Source: Pristionchus mayeri (taxonomy: Eukaryota; Nematoda; Chromadorea; Rhabditida; Neodiplogasteridae). Taken from it: DNA of 64,000 nucleotides. Made by a program: the position numbers and the translations under genes. Below the pieces are notes generated by a model, which was not told the DNA's origin, made no database searches, and saw nothing but the letters and a program-made list of their open reading frames with translations. The stretch is from positions 27,228,685 to 27,292,684 of the forward strand of contig BTRK01000003.1 in NCBI GenBank assembly GCA_036245805.1, written 5' to 3'. Every line of letters starts with the position of its first letter. Position 1 is the first letter of the stretch. This document shows, in pieces, positions 11,601-24,732 of the stretch.

Positions 11601-14600
11601 AATCGGAAGTTATTTTTGGCTGTTATGGTTACTCTGTCTGAGGCTGAGAAGATCCTTCCCTTTGCCAGTCACGCGGGAGCAATTGCCTTATGCACACAAA
11701 GGATTCCGTTTTTTCATGAATTCGAAGTAGCCGCGATGCAGTTCACTGCGAGATTGGCCTGTCTCACAGTGGTGGACTACCCCTGCTTACCCCCTTCACC
11801 CCTTTCAACACAGAGAATGAATTATTCAGTCTGAGACAGAAGCTCCTCTTACACAAAAGCGGAAAGATGATGTTGAAGAGGTTGCCCCGATCGATACCTT
11901 TCCCATACAGTATCGGAGGAAGATGGATAATGCATGATGGGAATCTCTCAGGAATTGCTGTGAGGGGAGGAAATCGGGATAGATGACGGGTAAAGGGAAG
12001 AAAGGGAAGAAAGGGAAGTTGTCAGTCGAGAGAAGCTCAGAAATCGACCCCTATGACGTGTAAGTGGAGAAAGGTGTAGGAGGTTTGCAAGGCGTAGGTC
12101 AGAGTTTGTGTTGCACTGCAAATCCTTCTACCCTGCACGTTGCGAATGAATAAAAGAGAATTTGAAGAGGCCTTCGAACTCTGAGAATGAATAGTCTATT
12201 CATGCTTTTCTTTTGTCCGGAAATAGCCCGATTCCGTCTCTCCCGTTGAGAGATTCACACGCATTCCCTGTTTCGAATTAGGTCTGCGATTCGAGATTAT
12301 TCGCAGATTCTCGCATTTTAGAGAGCCTCTCTCTGACCACAACTGCCCATCTCTCAGTTTCCACTCAGAAACTTTTTTCGGGGAAGTTGCCTCACTCGCA
12401 TCGTTTCAATTGCGCCTCGGGCATGTAATAACCAGAAATATTCGAAATGTCGCTCGTCCCCAAAGGGGACCTTGTTGCAATGCCCCGCGGGCCTCATTTC
12501 CCTCTCTGCTCCTCTAAGGCGTCGTTTTCTAATCTCCGTCGTGCAATTTACTCATTGCAGCCTGCGAGGGAGAACGAATCGGGGATGGATGACGTGTCCC
12601 TTCCAACCAGAGGAAGAGGTCGACGAACCCTTCAGATGAGGTCGACGATCTCCTTCTAGGAGAAGGGATACCCTCCAGACACCCTCCGTCCCTCTCCAGA
12701 CTACACTCTCCCCTCTTCCTCCATTGGGACGATAATCCGTCCACTCCTTCTATTATCTCGCCCTTTTTTGCCCCCGTCATCTCCTCTTCTCTTCGTCAAT
12801 TTTAGCCTCTCTTCCTTCATTTGGCGACCGCCCAGATCCAAATTCAATTTGGAACGCGAGTGAGAAAGAGAGGAGAGATAATGGGATTCGTTCCTTTTTT
12901 GATGTTTCAAGGAAGGCGCAAAAAACGCCTGCTGACAAGTGGATTGAAGGACTTCCGAGTAACTCGTCAGGCCGTCTACAGCAGAAGTGCGAAGAACACT
13001 GATTGGAGCTACTTGGGACTACTTTGATCAGTTTCCGATTGCAGACAAGGAAGGACTACTGTAACAAGGAAGGAAATGAACACAGAGAGAATGAAGAAGC
13101 GAATAAAAATGGAAATTTATGTGTACTTTAATAGGACAAGAAAAGGAATTAATAGGATTCCACCTCCTCAGTTGCTCAGTTATTCAATACCAACAGGAGA
13201 AAATGTTGCGGCGAATAGAGGGAGACACTGGATATCCTACGTGTTTAGTTACGAGAGGCAACGAATCTCTAACCTCAATCTCGGCTTATCAATAAATGAA
13301 GACGACTTTACTAATGTAAAAGTTTCATCCAAATTTTGGCGAACGAAATCGCTATTCGCACACCACGCTCCTTCACCATTTCCTAAATCCGAGTGGAGCA
13401 TTGGAAATATGCCAAAATTCATCCGGTTTCTCCACGCGTGTACTTTAACCATTCTTCGACAGGCAATCACTTCATCATCTCTTCGCCCTCTCTTTTCTTC
13501 TATCGTCGTCACGATCTCCGATTATTTACCGTGTATGCCATAGACTGCCGTTGACATTCATTGTTAGATCTGAGTGGGTCCCGAGAATAGCAGATACACT
13601 ACGACATCGAAAGGTTCCCAGACTGAACAAGGCTAATCTTATGCAGATTATGAATTTTATCAGATATTGGTATCTAAATGTTCAACAGCAAAGCACTACA
13701 GTTCTATGATTTTCGAATACTCGGTTTTTGAAGCATTTTTTCAATTGCTTTGAATCGGCAATGAATCTGACGCAGTCCCCCTCGCGGGTCTGAATCTGTC
13801 TTGGTGTTCACTTACAGATCCATGACTGTCTCTGACACGCGAGATCCCCCCTATCACGCATGCCCCCTTCGAGATTTGCGAGGAAAGACATGTAGCCTAA
13901 GATGCAGCCAAATCGGAGCATGGATGACCACACGCAAGGATTGAGACACAAGTTGTGGTGTGGGCGAGATTTCCCACAACCAGCTACTCTATCCACTTCC
14001 GGACATGGCGACGTTTCCCACCTGCTCGTGGTGTACTCGGGAAGATTGAAGACGTGCTGGGGCGTGCGGCAATCGCAAGGGTCTTCGTGGGGCGAGCAGA
14101 TGGCAAGTCCGGCATCGCACGTCTTCACTCTCTGCAATACGGTGGGATACGGTAATCCGATGGGGCTCACTCGTGATCACTCTTCTATTCACTGTTTTTT
14201 GCTGGTTCCCGAACGAAATTAGAAATGGAAGGTGCGGATGATTATGATGTGTCGATGTGCACTCTGCCTCTCCCCTCCCTCCGCCTTCTGCTCTCTCTAT
14301 CTCTCTCCCAATTACGTACTCTATCAATTTCCCTCCCATCTTCTTTCTCCTCAACACAACAGGAATTGGGGTGGGAGAAATGAGAAATGAGTAGTGATGC
14401 TCGTGCTTCGATCAAGCGAAAATACGAAGAAGAATAAGAAGAGGAGGAGGGGGAACAGGAGAGAGAATAGATACGATGGACTGCCCTATTGTTTTGTGCT
14501 ACTACACCAAAATTGAGGAATGAGTTGGTACGGTAGCCGTAATGAGTAACTAATCGTAAGGGAGGAGGGGGGGGGTACGGTGGTGGGACGCAGTACTCGT

Positions 14601-15948
14601 CATCTCACAAGCTTTGGTCATCCTCTGATTTGACCTCCCTCCTTCGTCAAGTGATTCAAATTGGAGAGAGACTCGAAACAATCGAGTGCAAGAAGAGGAG
14701 CACGTGGAATTCACTTCCCTCCCTCGAATTCAGAAGGAGGAGAAGGCAGAGAACGATCGACCAGAAGATTGGAGAGAAGATGAGCATACTTACAAGGAAT
14801 GGCCGCGATAAGAACTTCTACGTTTTTCATATCTGCTGAGGGCCTCTGCGGATGTCTGCGCTCATAGTGGGGAGAGGTGTAAAACCGCCAATTTATCAGG
14901 CTATGTTCCGAAATTCCACTACAGCCCAGCCGTCGATAGAGTCCCTCAGCAGAAATGAAAAACGTAGAAGTTCTTAGAATTTGACCCTCTTTCGATCCCG
15001 CTAGGCCTCGTTCTAAAACTCCAACCTACCCTCGCGGCCATTCCTGGTTAGACTCAGATAAAATCTTCTTTTGTTTACCGATGATAGCGACAATACTTCG
15101 ATTAATGTGCAATAACCACCTGGAGCAAAGCAGACTCCATCAAAAAAGTGTCAGGTGATTTTCCAGCAGAAAAAAAACAGGAGAACAAATGGGAAAGCTA
15201 ACATCTGCCTATTTTGATACAAGAAGAATACCGTTAGAGGGATCGAGTTGCCAATGGAGTTTTACTGTGCAAGAGTGAAAGACATATCTCAACTCAACGC
15301 TAAATCCACCAACGTCTCAGTTAGTCCATCAGAAAAGTGCAACCGACCATTTATAAACTCCCCCTTTTACTGCTCGATTCTTAGGTCAGCTGAGAATTGA
15401 AAAGCGGGCAGAGTGTAGTATCCCCGAATTCTTTCAGTTCGTCACTCCCGAAATTTCTTTGTGCCTTCGGGCAACAATGCTTTGACCTTACGACCTTCCG
15501 ATTTCGCCTACGAATTCTCCGGGACTGGCGCTCGTATTTCGGGAAAGAATAGCCATAAGTGAGTGGTGGATACTCCTTCTATTCTAGTTCCTTCCCTTTC
15601 TTCCCTTCGTTTCTTCTCCTTCAACGCGTTGTCTTCTGCTTCTCTCACGGGTTTCCAGTGAATTGAATGAGGGAGGAGGAGTAGTACTAGGTGACCACGT
15701 CTCCCTACCAACCCCCCCCCCCACTATCGATTGATCTCCCGGAATGAAGAACGAGGGAATGGACACCTACCAATGGTTCACTGGCCAAGAAGTAGATGAA
15801 CATGAGACATTGAGAGCACGCGTAGGAGGCAAATGCATCCCTGAACAGACCATTCGTTCCTTCCTCTCCCCACTCCCGATTCTACTCACCTGGGTAGTAC
15901 TCTTTCGATGCCCGCATTGCCTATTCGGCATACCCCTTCCATCATTCT
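5657..15948 (-). CDS. secretin-class (class B) neuropeptide GPCR with extended cysteine-rich N-terminus
   Basis: Seventeen exons on the minus strand: 15890-15948, 15771-15840, 13816-14131, 8908-9066, 8689-8774, 8506-8594, 8396-8460, 8209-8285, 7896-7971, 7777-7854, 7611-7669, 7448-7522, 7321-7406, 6485-6605, 6282-6391, 6009-6041, 5657-5780. Every phase closes and the total is 561 codons. The hormone-receptor domain is in exons 4-5 (CPATWDGWQCFP, then ECTAQGW and GCAYT). Seven helices follow, with TM3 STFSWMLAEGVYLF, TM6 LMLVPVFGLHFLF and TM7 GLQGFAVSIILCY. The acidic/polar tail ends at 5657. The receptor should couple a peptide ligand to G proteins at the neuronal surface; SEB-type or PDF-receptor-type assignment is not possible by eye. 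Exons 1-3 form a Cys-rich region before the hormone domain. The true start may lie further upstream. The intron at 8286-8395 has a GC donor. Confidence 0.87.
9067..13815 (-). other. 4.7 kb intron of the class B GPCR
   Basis: This intron separates the Cys-rich exon 3 from the hormone-receptor exon 4. Its 3' part holds the TIR element at 9102-10348, whose end is only 36 bp from the splice acceptor. In the remaining 3.4 kb (10349-13815) I see no exon with supported splice sites, only short G+A-rich runs and unsupported open frames. Confidence 0.7.
9102..10348. mobile_element. non-autonomous TIR transposon (about 1247 bp) inside the GPCR intron
   Basis: The 30 bp left end at 9102-9131 (CAGGGTGAGCCAAAATTATT then GCAACTTTTT) recurs inverted at 10319-10348 with one A/C mismatch. 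Both ends abut TA (9100-9101 and 10349-10350). The ends resemble the CAGGGTG... termini common in Tc1-like elements. No open frame longer than about 60 codons is present between the ends, so the copy cannot supply its own transposase. Confidence 0.85.
14793..15048. repeat. short foldback (inverted-repeat) element in a GPCR intron
   Basis: GGAATGGCCGCG near 14796-14807 is repeated inverted near 15033-15044. An internal block of about 34 bp (TAAGAACTTCTACGTTTTTC, then CATATCTGCTGAGGG) at 14809-14842 is matched inverted at 14944-14978. The arms are interrupted by an insertion or deletion of about 60 bp in the right half. The unit is about 255 bp and lies in the intron between GPCR exons 2 and 3. 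Size and structure suit a MITE; no coding capacity. Confidence 0.65.
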
Positions 15949-17659
15949 CTGCAAGGAGTACGGTAGACAGTTCGAAAGGGCACAATCACGATCGACACTT
16001 TGAACGAAGCGCGTAACAAGGAGCTGTTGAGAGGTCGAGGGGAGAGGAAGGGGCGGGGCTAGACGCGCAAGGAACGATGCAGCAGCAATGAGTGGGAGAT
16101 GGAGGAGGAGAGGAGGTGGAGACGGAGGGGCGGAGCTCAAATGGACAACTACCGAGAAAGGACAATCATGTGGAGAAAATGATTCCCATCGATGGAATGA
16201 TGAAGACAAACGGGGAGATCAATCGATATTCGATGGTTTTCGAGAGCAAAAACGAAGGAGTCTCAGTTTCGGACACTTGAGAACAAGGGAGAAAGTAGAG
16301 AAAGAGAAGTCATCAGAGAAGGGGGGGGGGGGTGGACTCGCAACAGAGGTATTCTACTATCTCTTCCCTCTCTCTCTCTCCCTTCTCAGATGTCAATCAC
16401 TCCACACACTCCCGATCAGACTCCTGGGGTTTTGCCCCCGAACGAAATGTTTCGATGCCTGGGGCACTTCCGGTCCGAGAGGGAGTATCCGATGGCCAGT
16501 GGAGAGACTAAGTGGAGGCAAGGATTATTGTAATCCGATGACCTCTACTTGAACACCGTCGACTCCTTCTTTTTATAAGTCAAGTAATGGATCAAGGTTG
16601 ACTCACAAATCTCTAAGGGGCTTTTGAGAAAACAAGGCGTGAAGTGCAACGGAAATCCCAGTTCTTAAATTCACCCCACTAAAGGGGTTCGTTGTCCTTT
16701 CAATCAAAATCGACAAAGGGGCAAATGTCCTGCCGAGTGGATGTTTCCCCTCTCTCTTCCCTCTCTCCACTCAGCTTCTTCCCTCTCGATGCGAGATTCA
16801 ACCAGGCGGTCAACAGTTAGTTATTCATGCTCCCTATTCGAACTCAAATGTTGTTCGGGTGGACCTTTTTCACACTAAATTGAGTGTATTCGAAATTCTC
16901 CGTCTGGGCGTTCGGATACAGAATATTCTCATGCGATTTCAGTGCGTGAGCTATTTATACCGAGAGAAGTTCTTAGTTTGACATGGAGAGAATGATCACA
17001 AATTAAATGGACAAATTCTGGTATTACTACAAGATGACAAAACGGAAATGCAGCAGCAAGGACAGAGCACTAAGAAGTAGTACTCTTCCCTCCCCTAATC
17101 TACGGCCAAATGTTGTGAGAACTTCAGCGGATGACAGACGTCTTTCTCGTTCTGCTCAACACATAAATTATGCTCGCGACGACAGTTCTCCCTCTCTCTC
17201 TCTCAAACTGCTACGTAGACGGAGGAAATCACAGTCTTCGTCCTCGGAACGATGAAAACTGTACGTGACGCATGCAAGATTCACTCTGAGAACGATAGGA
17301 ATACCGTAATCCAGTCGATGAATACCTCCTTCTGAGGAGATATCTAGGTGGCTATTTGGTCACCTGATCTGAGAAATGCGCGCGTTCCCCATCGATGGGG
17401 AAAGAACGAGTAATAGTGCAAATTTCGCAAAATAGGTATGCATTGCAAATATAAAGCTCGCATATGCTGGGCAGATGCGACTAACTTCTTGAAGTAAGAA
17501 GATTGTACTGGGCGACCTTTCGGGAGTAAAAGCAAGGTCTGAAAGCAGAGTCTTTCGAGGAAAGGCCATCGTCAGAATGGCGAAGAGACATTCTGAGAGG
17601 GGACCGTGCTGCAATCTACCAGATTGCAACCATGAGGAGAGAAGGAGAGAGGGGGGGGG

Positions 17660-17663
<4 letters not shown>

Positions 17664-17738
<75 letters not shown>
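17664..17738. repeat. (GA)n microsatellite preceded by a G-run
   Basis: A run of GA dinucleotides of about 75 bp follows a run of about 12 G at 17651-17662. It is a mirror-symmetric homopurine tract. Confidence 0.95.
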
Positions 17739-17742
<4 letters not shown>

Positions 17743-20474
17743 AGATCACGGGGAAGGAGCAGAGAAATGCAGCAGAATCTCTTAAGATGATGAGCAGAAG
17801 AGATTCTAGAAGTAGAGAAGAAAGAGAGGAAGGAAGGGAGGGTGAGGGGATGGACTTGTGATGGCAGAGTCTAGTTGAAGCATGGCTGGATCCAGTAGAC
17901 AATGGGTGTTGATCAGACAGGAGTAGACGGTAGATTGGGCTCACTTATCCCCTAGAGAGACATGCGTGTACCGAGAGGAAACAAGAGAGAACCATCAAAA
18001 ATGCGTTATTCCTAGCACCTCTCTCTCATAGTGTTGTTCCTCGTATCTCTACCTGAGGGGAGGTGGGGGGGGGGGGGGGAGTTGGCCCTCCTGAGATCTC
18101 GTGTTTCGCGAGGGTGAGAAATGGGGGCAACGATGACTGGGCAGCCAGGAATAACCAGGGCAACTCACGAGAGAGCAAACAGAGAGGATCGAAGATGATG
18201 AGAGAAGGGGAGATCCATAACAAGAATTATGGGAAAGGCATAATCTTATCGTACCATCGAGGCTTCGGGTAGTTCTAGGGGGAAATGAACGATTTTACGA
18301 TTTGGAAGCCAGAGAGTCAGGATTCTGCTGATCGAACGCCGTGACCGATTCTGGTTAGAGGCAGAAATAACCGTAACTCTCAGTGATGCGTGTGGATGTG
18401 ATGATCACTCGCTACTCCCACACTTCTTCCTTCCGCTTTCGATGCTCCATACTGGAATCACGCCTTCTCCCACTCTTAGACACTACGGCCAAACAACAGA
18501 TTTTCTTGAATGCAACGACAATGCAATTAGGATAAGGAAGAGGAGGAGTTCCGCAAGGAAAGGAGGAGGAATCAGATGGAGGGGATGGAAATGGAAGGGG
18601 AATGGGATTGGAACGGGAAAGGATCAGCAAGAACCACGATATTGGATTGACTCTCGAAATGGAAAGCGATGACTAGGCGGATTTCCCATTGCGATGTGCA
18701 GCTTCTGGCCTCATTTTCGGTCTCAGGGCGGGCAACGGAAAGGAGAGGAAGGAGAGGAATTGGAGAGGATTGTTGATGACCAGTGGAAGAATAAGGGATT
18801 AGGAGATGTCAAGTGGGTGCATGGTGAGTTAGAAGGAGAGAGAATGGTCGAGGAGAGGAAATAAGCGAATTGAACTCCATGGTAAGGGACACGGATACAG
18901 AAGGCAATCAATCATTGGGCATGCGATGACAGTCGGCCAATTCTCAGAAGGAGGACGAGAGTGCATTTAATGGAACTTCAGAATTGTCTCCCACTGCGGG
19001 TTGAATTCTGCGCGAGCGCTTTGTGCACAATAATAGTATTGCAATTACGTGCCATCACGATGCCGTCAACATTCACTGATGAAAAAATTCGAATGGCACG
19101 AGAAAACGAAGCTGGAGAAATTGCATGTAGAGATCGAGGAATATACAACTACTGGAAGTCTTTTGGGGGTTGTTACCCACATATCAAGTATGAACGTCAC
19201 GGAAGCTGAGCACGAGACAACTCGAAAGAAATCAGAAAGCGACTTAATCTCGAGAGAGGAAGAGAGAGAGATACTCAATGGAGAGAAGAGAACGGTCCTC
19301 GAATTAGTGAAGGACCTCTTGTAAGATATTCCGAAAACATGCTTTCCTCTGGGGAAATTCCCCCCTCCCTCGACTTCCGACTCCTCATTTAGATACCGTA
19401 CTCGTGGGGACTACAAGGTCATCTATTCTGGTCTGTCCTGCCCCACTTTGGTACGGACCTTAGGCGCAAAACACCGACACGGTAACAGAAAGTACGAGGG
19501 AACGGAGCGAATCTGCCTTCCGGTGAAAGGAAGTCTAATTTTCTGAAGATTCTTGGCAAAATTTATTCAACGAAAATAGGGAATGATGTACTTGAGAGCA
19601 AGTGAATTGATCAGAAACCAGGAAAACAGGATGAGGGCTGGTGATTGGCGAATGCACGGGAATTCACAATTGGAAGGGATGGAGGGATCCTGTCAAACGG
19701 GGCTAAGAATATTGTGAAATTCACGTACGAGATGGCGAAGTGGAGTGGGAATTTTCCAAGGGAGAAGCCAAAGGTTCTGCGAACTGTTCCATCTCTCTCT
19801 CACATGCGTCATCTTTCTCTGTATGTACCCATTGAAAGACGCTCGGATTACAACTCGCAATTTACAGATCAGAAAAGTGAGAGAATTCCCTGCCACACAC
19901 TGAGATTGAGAAACAGCCAATGCAAAAAGAAACAACGGTAACGCAGGTAGATTAATGGGTGGCAGACAACTTTTTTGAACATTAAACTTAGATTTCAATG
20001 CCTATGCTGCTGCAAAAACGAACAATATGACATATAATGGAGAATGAAATGTTCAGCCATTCCCGCTCTTTCTCCCTTCTTCTCTCTGATCGTTCCTCTC
20101 TCTGCCAGATGATAGTAGTTCCAGATTGAGTGCCAGAGGGGAATGGGATGCATAAGAGAGTGGGAAGGGGCAGTGAATCTGTCTACAATAGGAGGGAAAT
20201 CGTCCGACAAAGAACCGAAGGGAAGGCGTAAACGAGCGCTGCTCCTCTGTTTAGACACTCGAAGACCGAACGAAGACACAGTAGGGAATAACAGCTAACA
20301 ACTGGCTAAATCTGTCCCCAAATGACAGTCTTCGCTACGCTCGATTGCTGTGCATAATTGCCGTTTACGAGGAAGGAAGACGAAGATTCTCGGGAACGGA
20401 AGAGAAGAGCACTAGGACGAAAACATGGGTTTCCCAGCTGTGGAACTTAGCGGGCGATGTGTTGTCACACCGAG

Positions 20475-20548
20475 AGGAGGAGGAGAAGGAGGAGGGGGAG
20501 GAGGAGGAGGAGGAGGAGGAGGAGGAGGAGGAGGGGGGAAGGGGGGGA
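20475..20548. repeat. (GAG)n / (AGG)n trinucleotide repeat
   Basis: About 70 bp of uninterrupted GGA/GAG triplets, followed by short G-runs. Open frames across it (poly-Pro, poly-Glu, poly-Arg) are artefacts of the repeat. Confidence 0.93.
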
Positions 20549-22039
20549 GAAGAAGCGCCCTCTCATCGTTTCGATTATGCATGATTCCAATGTGGAAACA
20601 ATAACTAGCAAAGGGCAAATGATGGGAACCACTCATCGAATCAAGGACTTCTATCGCAAATATTTGCTGCGCTCTCAGGAGATACTATAAAGAAGGCATC
20701 AACGGGAGGGTGCCTGAAGTGTAAGCCAACACTAACTATATAAGAGTTACAGTGGAGTGGATTAGGAAATGACTTATAATTAGATGGAAATGAGAAGGCG
20801 GTTCTCAGAATCCCCCTGAACACCCAACAAGAAGCGACGATTCCCTTGAGATTCCCGAAGAGGCGGATCGTTCCTTTCTATTCATCAGAATGTGAAGAGA
20901 AGCAAAAAATGGGATGATCGACGGTTGAGACTGACATTGACAAGTCGCTCTTATTTATGGTCCATCCAGATGATTCGAGAGAGAACGACGATGTGTGAGA
21001 AGGATGCGAATCTGGGGCTGGTTCCGGTTCTTTATCTCGTCCCTCTTCGAGATTCACATGGATGGAACGGAGGAAGGGCCTAGCTGAATAATTCAGCACT
21101 GCAATGCTCACAATAGCACAGATCGACGCACAGCCATGTGATAGAATGAGCTTTGATTCACTAGCAAAGACAAATGTCATTATCTAGGAGTAATAAGGCC
21201 CCGAGTTGCTTACAGTCTCTAGCTCATCGCAAATTGATTTTAAGAAGTGGCAAGAAGACTTCATCTCCCCCGTGATACGTCATTGAATGCAAAACAAAAG
21301 TAAGAACCGTAGACACAAATTTATATCAACCATTCGATATAAAACATCATCATTAGCATGATATTTGGCATAAATACTCTAGAAACGGTACGGTAACGGA
21401 GAGGGAACAATAATCACACCGTATGATGCCTACTCTACAATATTACTAGTATGGACAAGAGTCTGAAGGGAATCCCCCTCGTACTCACACCACTCTCAAG
21501 CAGGTCAGAGAGAATGAGAACATGTGGAACAGAGGGAAATCGCAGTGAAATGAACGACCGTGAGAATTTTACAAATAAATATAAATACCATTACAACAGA
21601 GATACGATACCCAAGACTCTCCTCCCTTCCCCTGTTCTCTCATTTACTCTGACCTATGAGACAACAAGAGAAAAGAAAAGAGTCAATTTAAGTGAGCAAA
21701 TCAATGCGGCCATTATCTCCAATCCATGCATCTACAATTAAGTTTTGTACCCCTCGCCACTTTTGTATGCATAAACGAAGCTACAAAAGAGGGTCTGGTG
21801 ATACAAAACACCATGCATCACTAACACTCCTCTCAGGCAAAAAAGCTGCGATTCACACATAATCTGATTTTGGCTTGCTAACAAGGGGTCATTAATAGAA
21901 GTGGAGAGAGGTAGCAGTCACACAGTCACAATACAACTGTGCGAGTTGTCAACAACCACGGAAATTCTAGAAGGGGACAGAAATTAGAATGAACTCAGAG
22001 GGGATTGGGTGGTAGATCAAAAAATACTGTGTAGTCCTT

Positions 22040-24111
22040 TTAGACGACAGTTCGCACCTCGAAGAATCGCTTCAGATACCACACCTGAAAAGGACTCCTG
22101 AGACACGAAGAATGAATTTCCACCACCGAAAACAACGTGAATCAAATCATAGATCATTATAGTTTTACAAAAGGATAATTATATTTTCCAATTGCACGAA
22201 TTGCAAAAAGAATTACCAGATTGTTGCTTAGAAATGTTCAACGTAATGTGCAATTAAGCTCAAGAGAATTTTATTAAACCTACCAACTGGAAAATACATC
22301 CTAAACAACACCTCACAACATCAAACATTTTTCTGAAGTTCCCATTAGTTATCTACTACCGTATCCATCACAACGATGCGACTACCGTACCTGTCCGAGT
22401 GTCATGGAAACGAGGATGAATGCCTCGAAGACTGCCCAGAGGACCACGCGAGAGTTTGTGTTCTCGTTAACTGTAATTTGCCAATTATTCGTTCATACCC
22501 ACATGACGAAGAATTCGTTCTAAAACAATGAGGCTATTTGAGTGCAATTTGAAATGCAAATGCCAGACCACATAAATTTTGCTAATTCCACAGAAAAGAA
22601 TGGTGAGCGAATATGATTCACGCAAGAGACAATTATTTTCTCAATCAAGATGGCAGCATACGCACAGCTTAAATACCCTGTAAGATCGCTGCTTCCCCAA
22701 AGTACTTTAGGCCTATGTGAAGCAAGAAAAACGATATGAACAATTGCAGATAATAGGCAACTACGACCAATAATTGTAAAAGAGATGACTGACTGGATCG
22801 ATGGGTTCGCTCCCTCACTTCCATGTAGTCCTGCTCGTGCTTGACTGACAAGAGGGCAGTCGACAGCTCACGCACCATCTCCTCCAGCTTCTGGTTGTCA
22901 GCTGCAGAGGAAAGAATACTCAATAGCATGGAGTGACGCCTTTCTTGATTTCTAACAATTGAAACAGTCCCAAAGAATCGAGACAGGATATCAGTAGTTT
23001 ACTTATCAGGGAAAATGAATCAGAAAACTATAGGTCCTGATATCATAGCGGGAATACTTTAGCAAATACCATAATCACAAGCTATACATTACTAACAAAA
23101 AATAAAAAGCACAGACCAGAAGCCTGGCTATCGGCTGCTCCGGGCGCGTTGTTGTCGTGGGGAGAAGTGACGTCAACGGTGAACATCACTGCCTTCGGAG
23201 TCATCGTCGACATCTGACAGAGAAGATGATCATCGAATGTCCTTTCATAGTCACAACAGAAAATATTGAACTTACAGAACACAGTGGTAATGAAAATTCA
23301 ACGGGAATTCGAGACATTTTTAAAAATAAATCTGTGGAATCGCTTAGACATTGGATTAGTTATTGGTACAACAAAAGTGATAAACACATGGTCCCTTTCA
23401 GTCATGAACAGGAGCAATCGCCAACCTGGTTGCCGAAGCAGTAAGTGTAGATGCCGTCCATGGGCGCCTTGAAGGCGTACTTGCCAGAGGATTCGCGCTC
23501 GCCGCGGTAGATCTCCTTGTTGTCAGGACCCACGATCTGAAGACGTCGTCTTTTTTGTTGAGATGTAATCCACGTGAGAAAAACATCGAAATTAAGATCG
23601 AGATTTTCCAGTCCTTCTCAATATAATTTTTTTTCTCTTCCCTTATACTTATCGTAGCGCCTCGGGCGTAGATAAATTATTATTATTATAATTCAAGAGT
23701 ACAAATTCATCAAGACCAACTGAAAAATTTAACAAAAAAATACTGAACATCTCTTTCTTATGCATTATCGAATTTTAGTCACGGAACTTTACGAAGCGTG
23801 CTGATTAGACAATTTTAAAAAAAACTAGCTCACCTTGACATCAATATCGAGGAATCCTCCCTCGGCGACCTCGAACATCAGACCGATGTTGGTTCCTGAA
23901 TAAAAAAATTAATGGACTATAATAACACCATAGTCAACAACCTTCGTCCTATTAAAAGACTTGCATTTAAAACATAAGAACGCATATGAGAACAATTGTA
24001 CTGACCGGCGACGACTCTATCGAAGAAGCACTGCTCCTCGTTAGCATCGATGTGGATGAAGTAGGCAGACGTGAGAGGCGCAAGGACCAGGAGGAGACCG
24101 ATAAGGCGCAT
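22040..24111 (-). CDS. sel-9: p24 family cargo receptor, TMED2 orthologue
   Basis: Seven exons (24006-24111, 23834-23895, 23426-23536, 23117-23213, 22794-22901, 22391-22470, 22040-22084) with closed phases give 202 residues, the usual TMED2 length of about 200. A signal peptide ([18 protein letters not shown]) is followed by the GOLD domain, with the conserved Cys pair in EEQCFFDRV and YTYCFGNQ and the motif [14 protein letters not shown]. Then come the coiled-coil segment ([20 protein letters not shown]) and a C-terminal helix with the cytosolic tail [10 protein letters not shown], carrying the FF and terminal VV export signals. p24 proteins cycle between ER and Golgi in COPI/COPII vesicles and sort GPI-anchored cargo. 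The C. elegans orthologue sel-9 affects LIN-12/GLP-1 trafficking. An acceptor-like TTTTGCAG two bases before the ATG suggests trans-splicing. Confidence 0.95.
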
Positions 24112-24732
24112 TTCTGCAAAATACATCAGAAATGGCACGTCCTAGTTACACAAAAGATCGAACGATAACTAAGACTAGGGATAATGAACAGCATTTTTCG
24201 CCCTACATCACAGCAGGAAATAAGTAAACTAAAAATCGATAATAACACGAAGAATTGATCGATCAACTGAAGCAACAAGATCAAAGCAAACGTGTCAAGC
24301 GCTAGATTACTGTAAGTCTGGGTAAATTTGAAGGGTAAAAAACGTATGTAAAATATATATTAATTTTACAATTTTGTATTTTATAAAAAGGTAATCGCAC
24401 TTTTGCTCGATTTAAATCAAAGTGTTCTAGGTAATGTAACGTAAAAATTGATTAAAGAATTTTGAAATTCGTATATTTTCGAAATTTATACTTCTGCTGT
24501 TTAGCGGCCTTTCGAAAACGCTTTTCAAACGCTTTTGTCCTCCCGCATTTTCGCCATTTAATCCTCTTTATTATTGATTTAAATATTTGTTCTATTGTCC
24601 ATTCGTTGCTCGTCGAGTACTGCTCGAGTACTGCTATGTAGGGTGCAAGAGTATTTACCCGACCAGCGCCTTTTCTACCATATTTATTTACGTGAAAATC
24701 AGTATTTTTAAATTCACACTTTTCCAGAAACC
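24112..24732. promoter_or_regulatory. divergent promoter region between sel-9 and snr-7
   Basis: Two housekeeping genes start back to back with 621 bp between the start codons. The sequence is A+T-rich in the middle. It contains TTTTCCAG ending at 24727, five bases before the snr-7 start, and TTTTGCAG (minus strand, ending about 24114) next to the sel-9 start; both look like spliced-leader acceptor sites. No TATA box can be singled out. Confidence 0.55.

Larger units (their letters stand above)
15949..22039. other. 6.1 kb purine/pyrimidine-rich spacer upstream of the GPCR, no supported gene
   Basis: No frame here shows recognisable motifs or coherent splice sites. The stretch is dominated by G+A-rich strand bias and simple repeats (listed separately). 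It probably contains the GPCR promoter and possibly untranslated first exons, which I cannot place. Confidence 0.5.

Noticed and set aside
13076..13543. Plus-strand open frame of 155 codons in the GPCR intron
   Set aside because: No recognisable motifs, uneven composition, and it lies inside a well-supported intron; a nested gene cannot be excluded but is unsupported.
17360..17944. Minus-strand open frame of 194 codons
   Set aside because: Its length comes from the (GA)n repeat read as Ser-Leu repeats; no splice context or family motifs.
19049..19324. Plus-strand 91-codon frame rich in Glu and Lys
   Set aside because: Composition follows the local purine bias; no family, no convincing exon borders.
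20412..20636. Poly-proline / poly-glutamate frames
   Set aside because: Translations of the GAG triplet repeat in different frames, without other coding signs.
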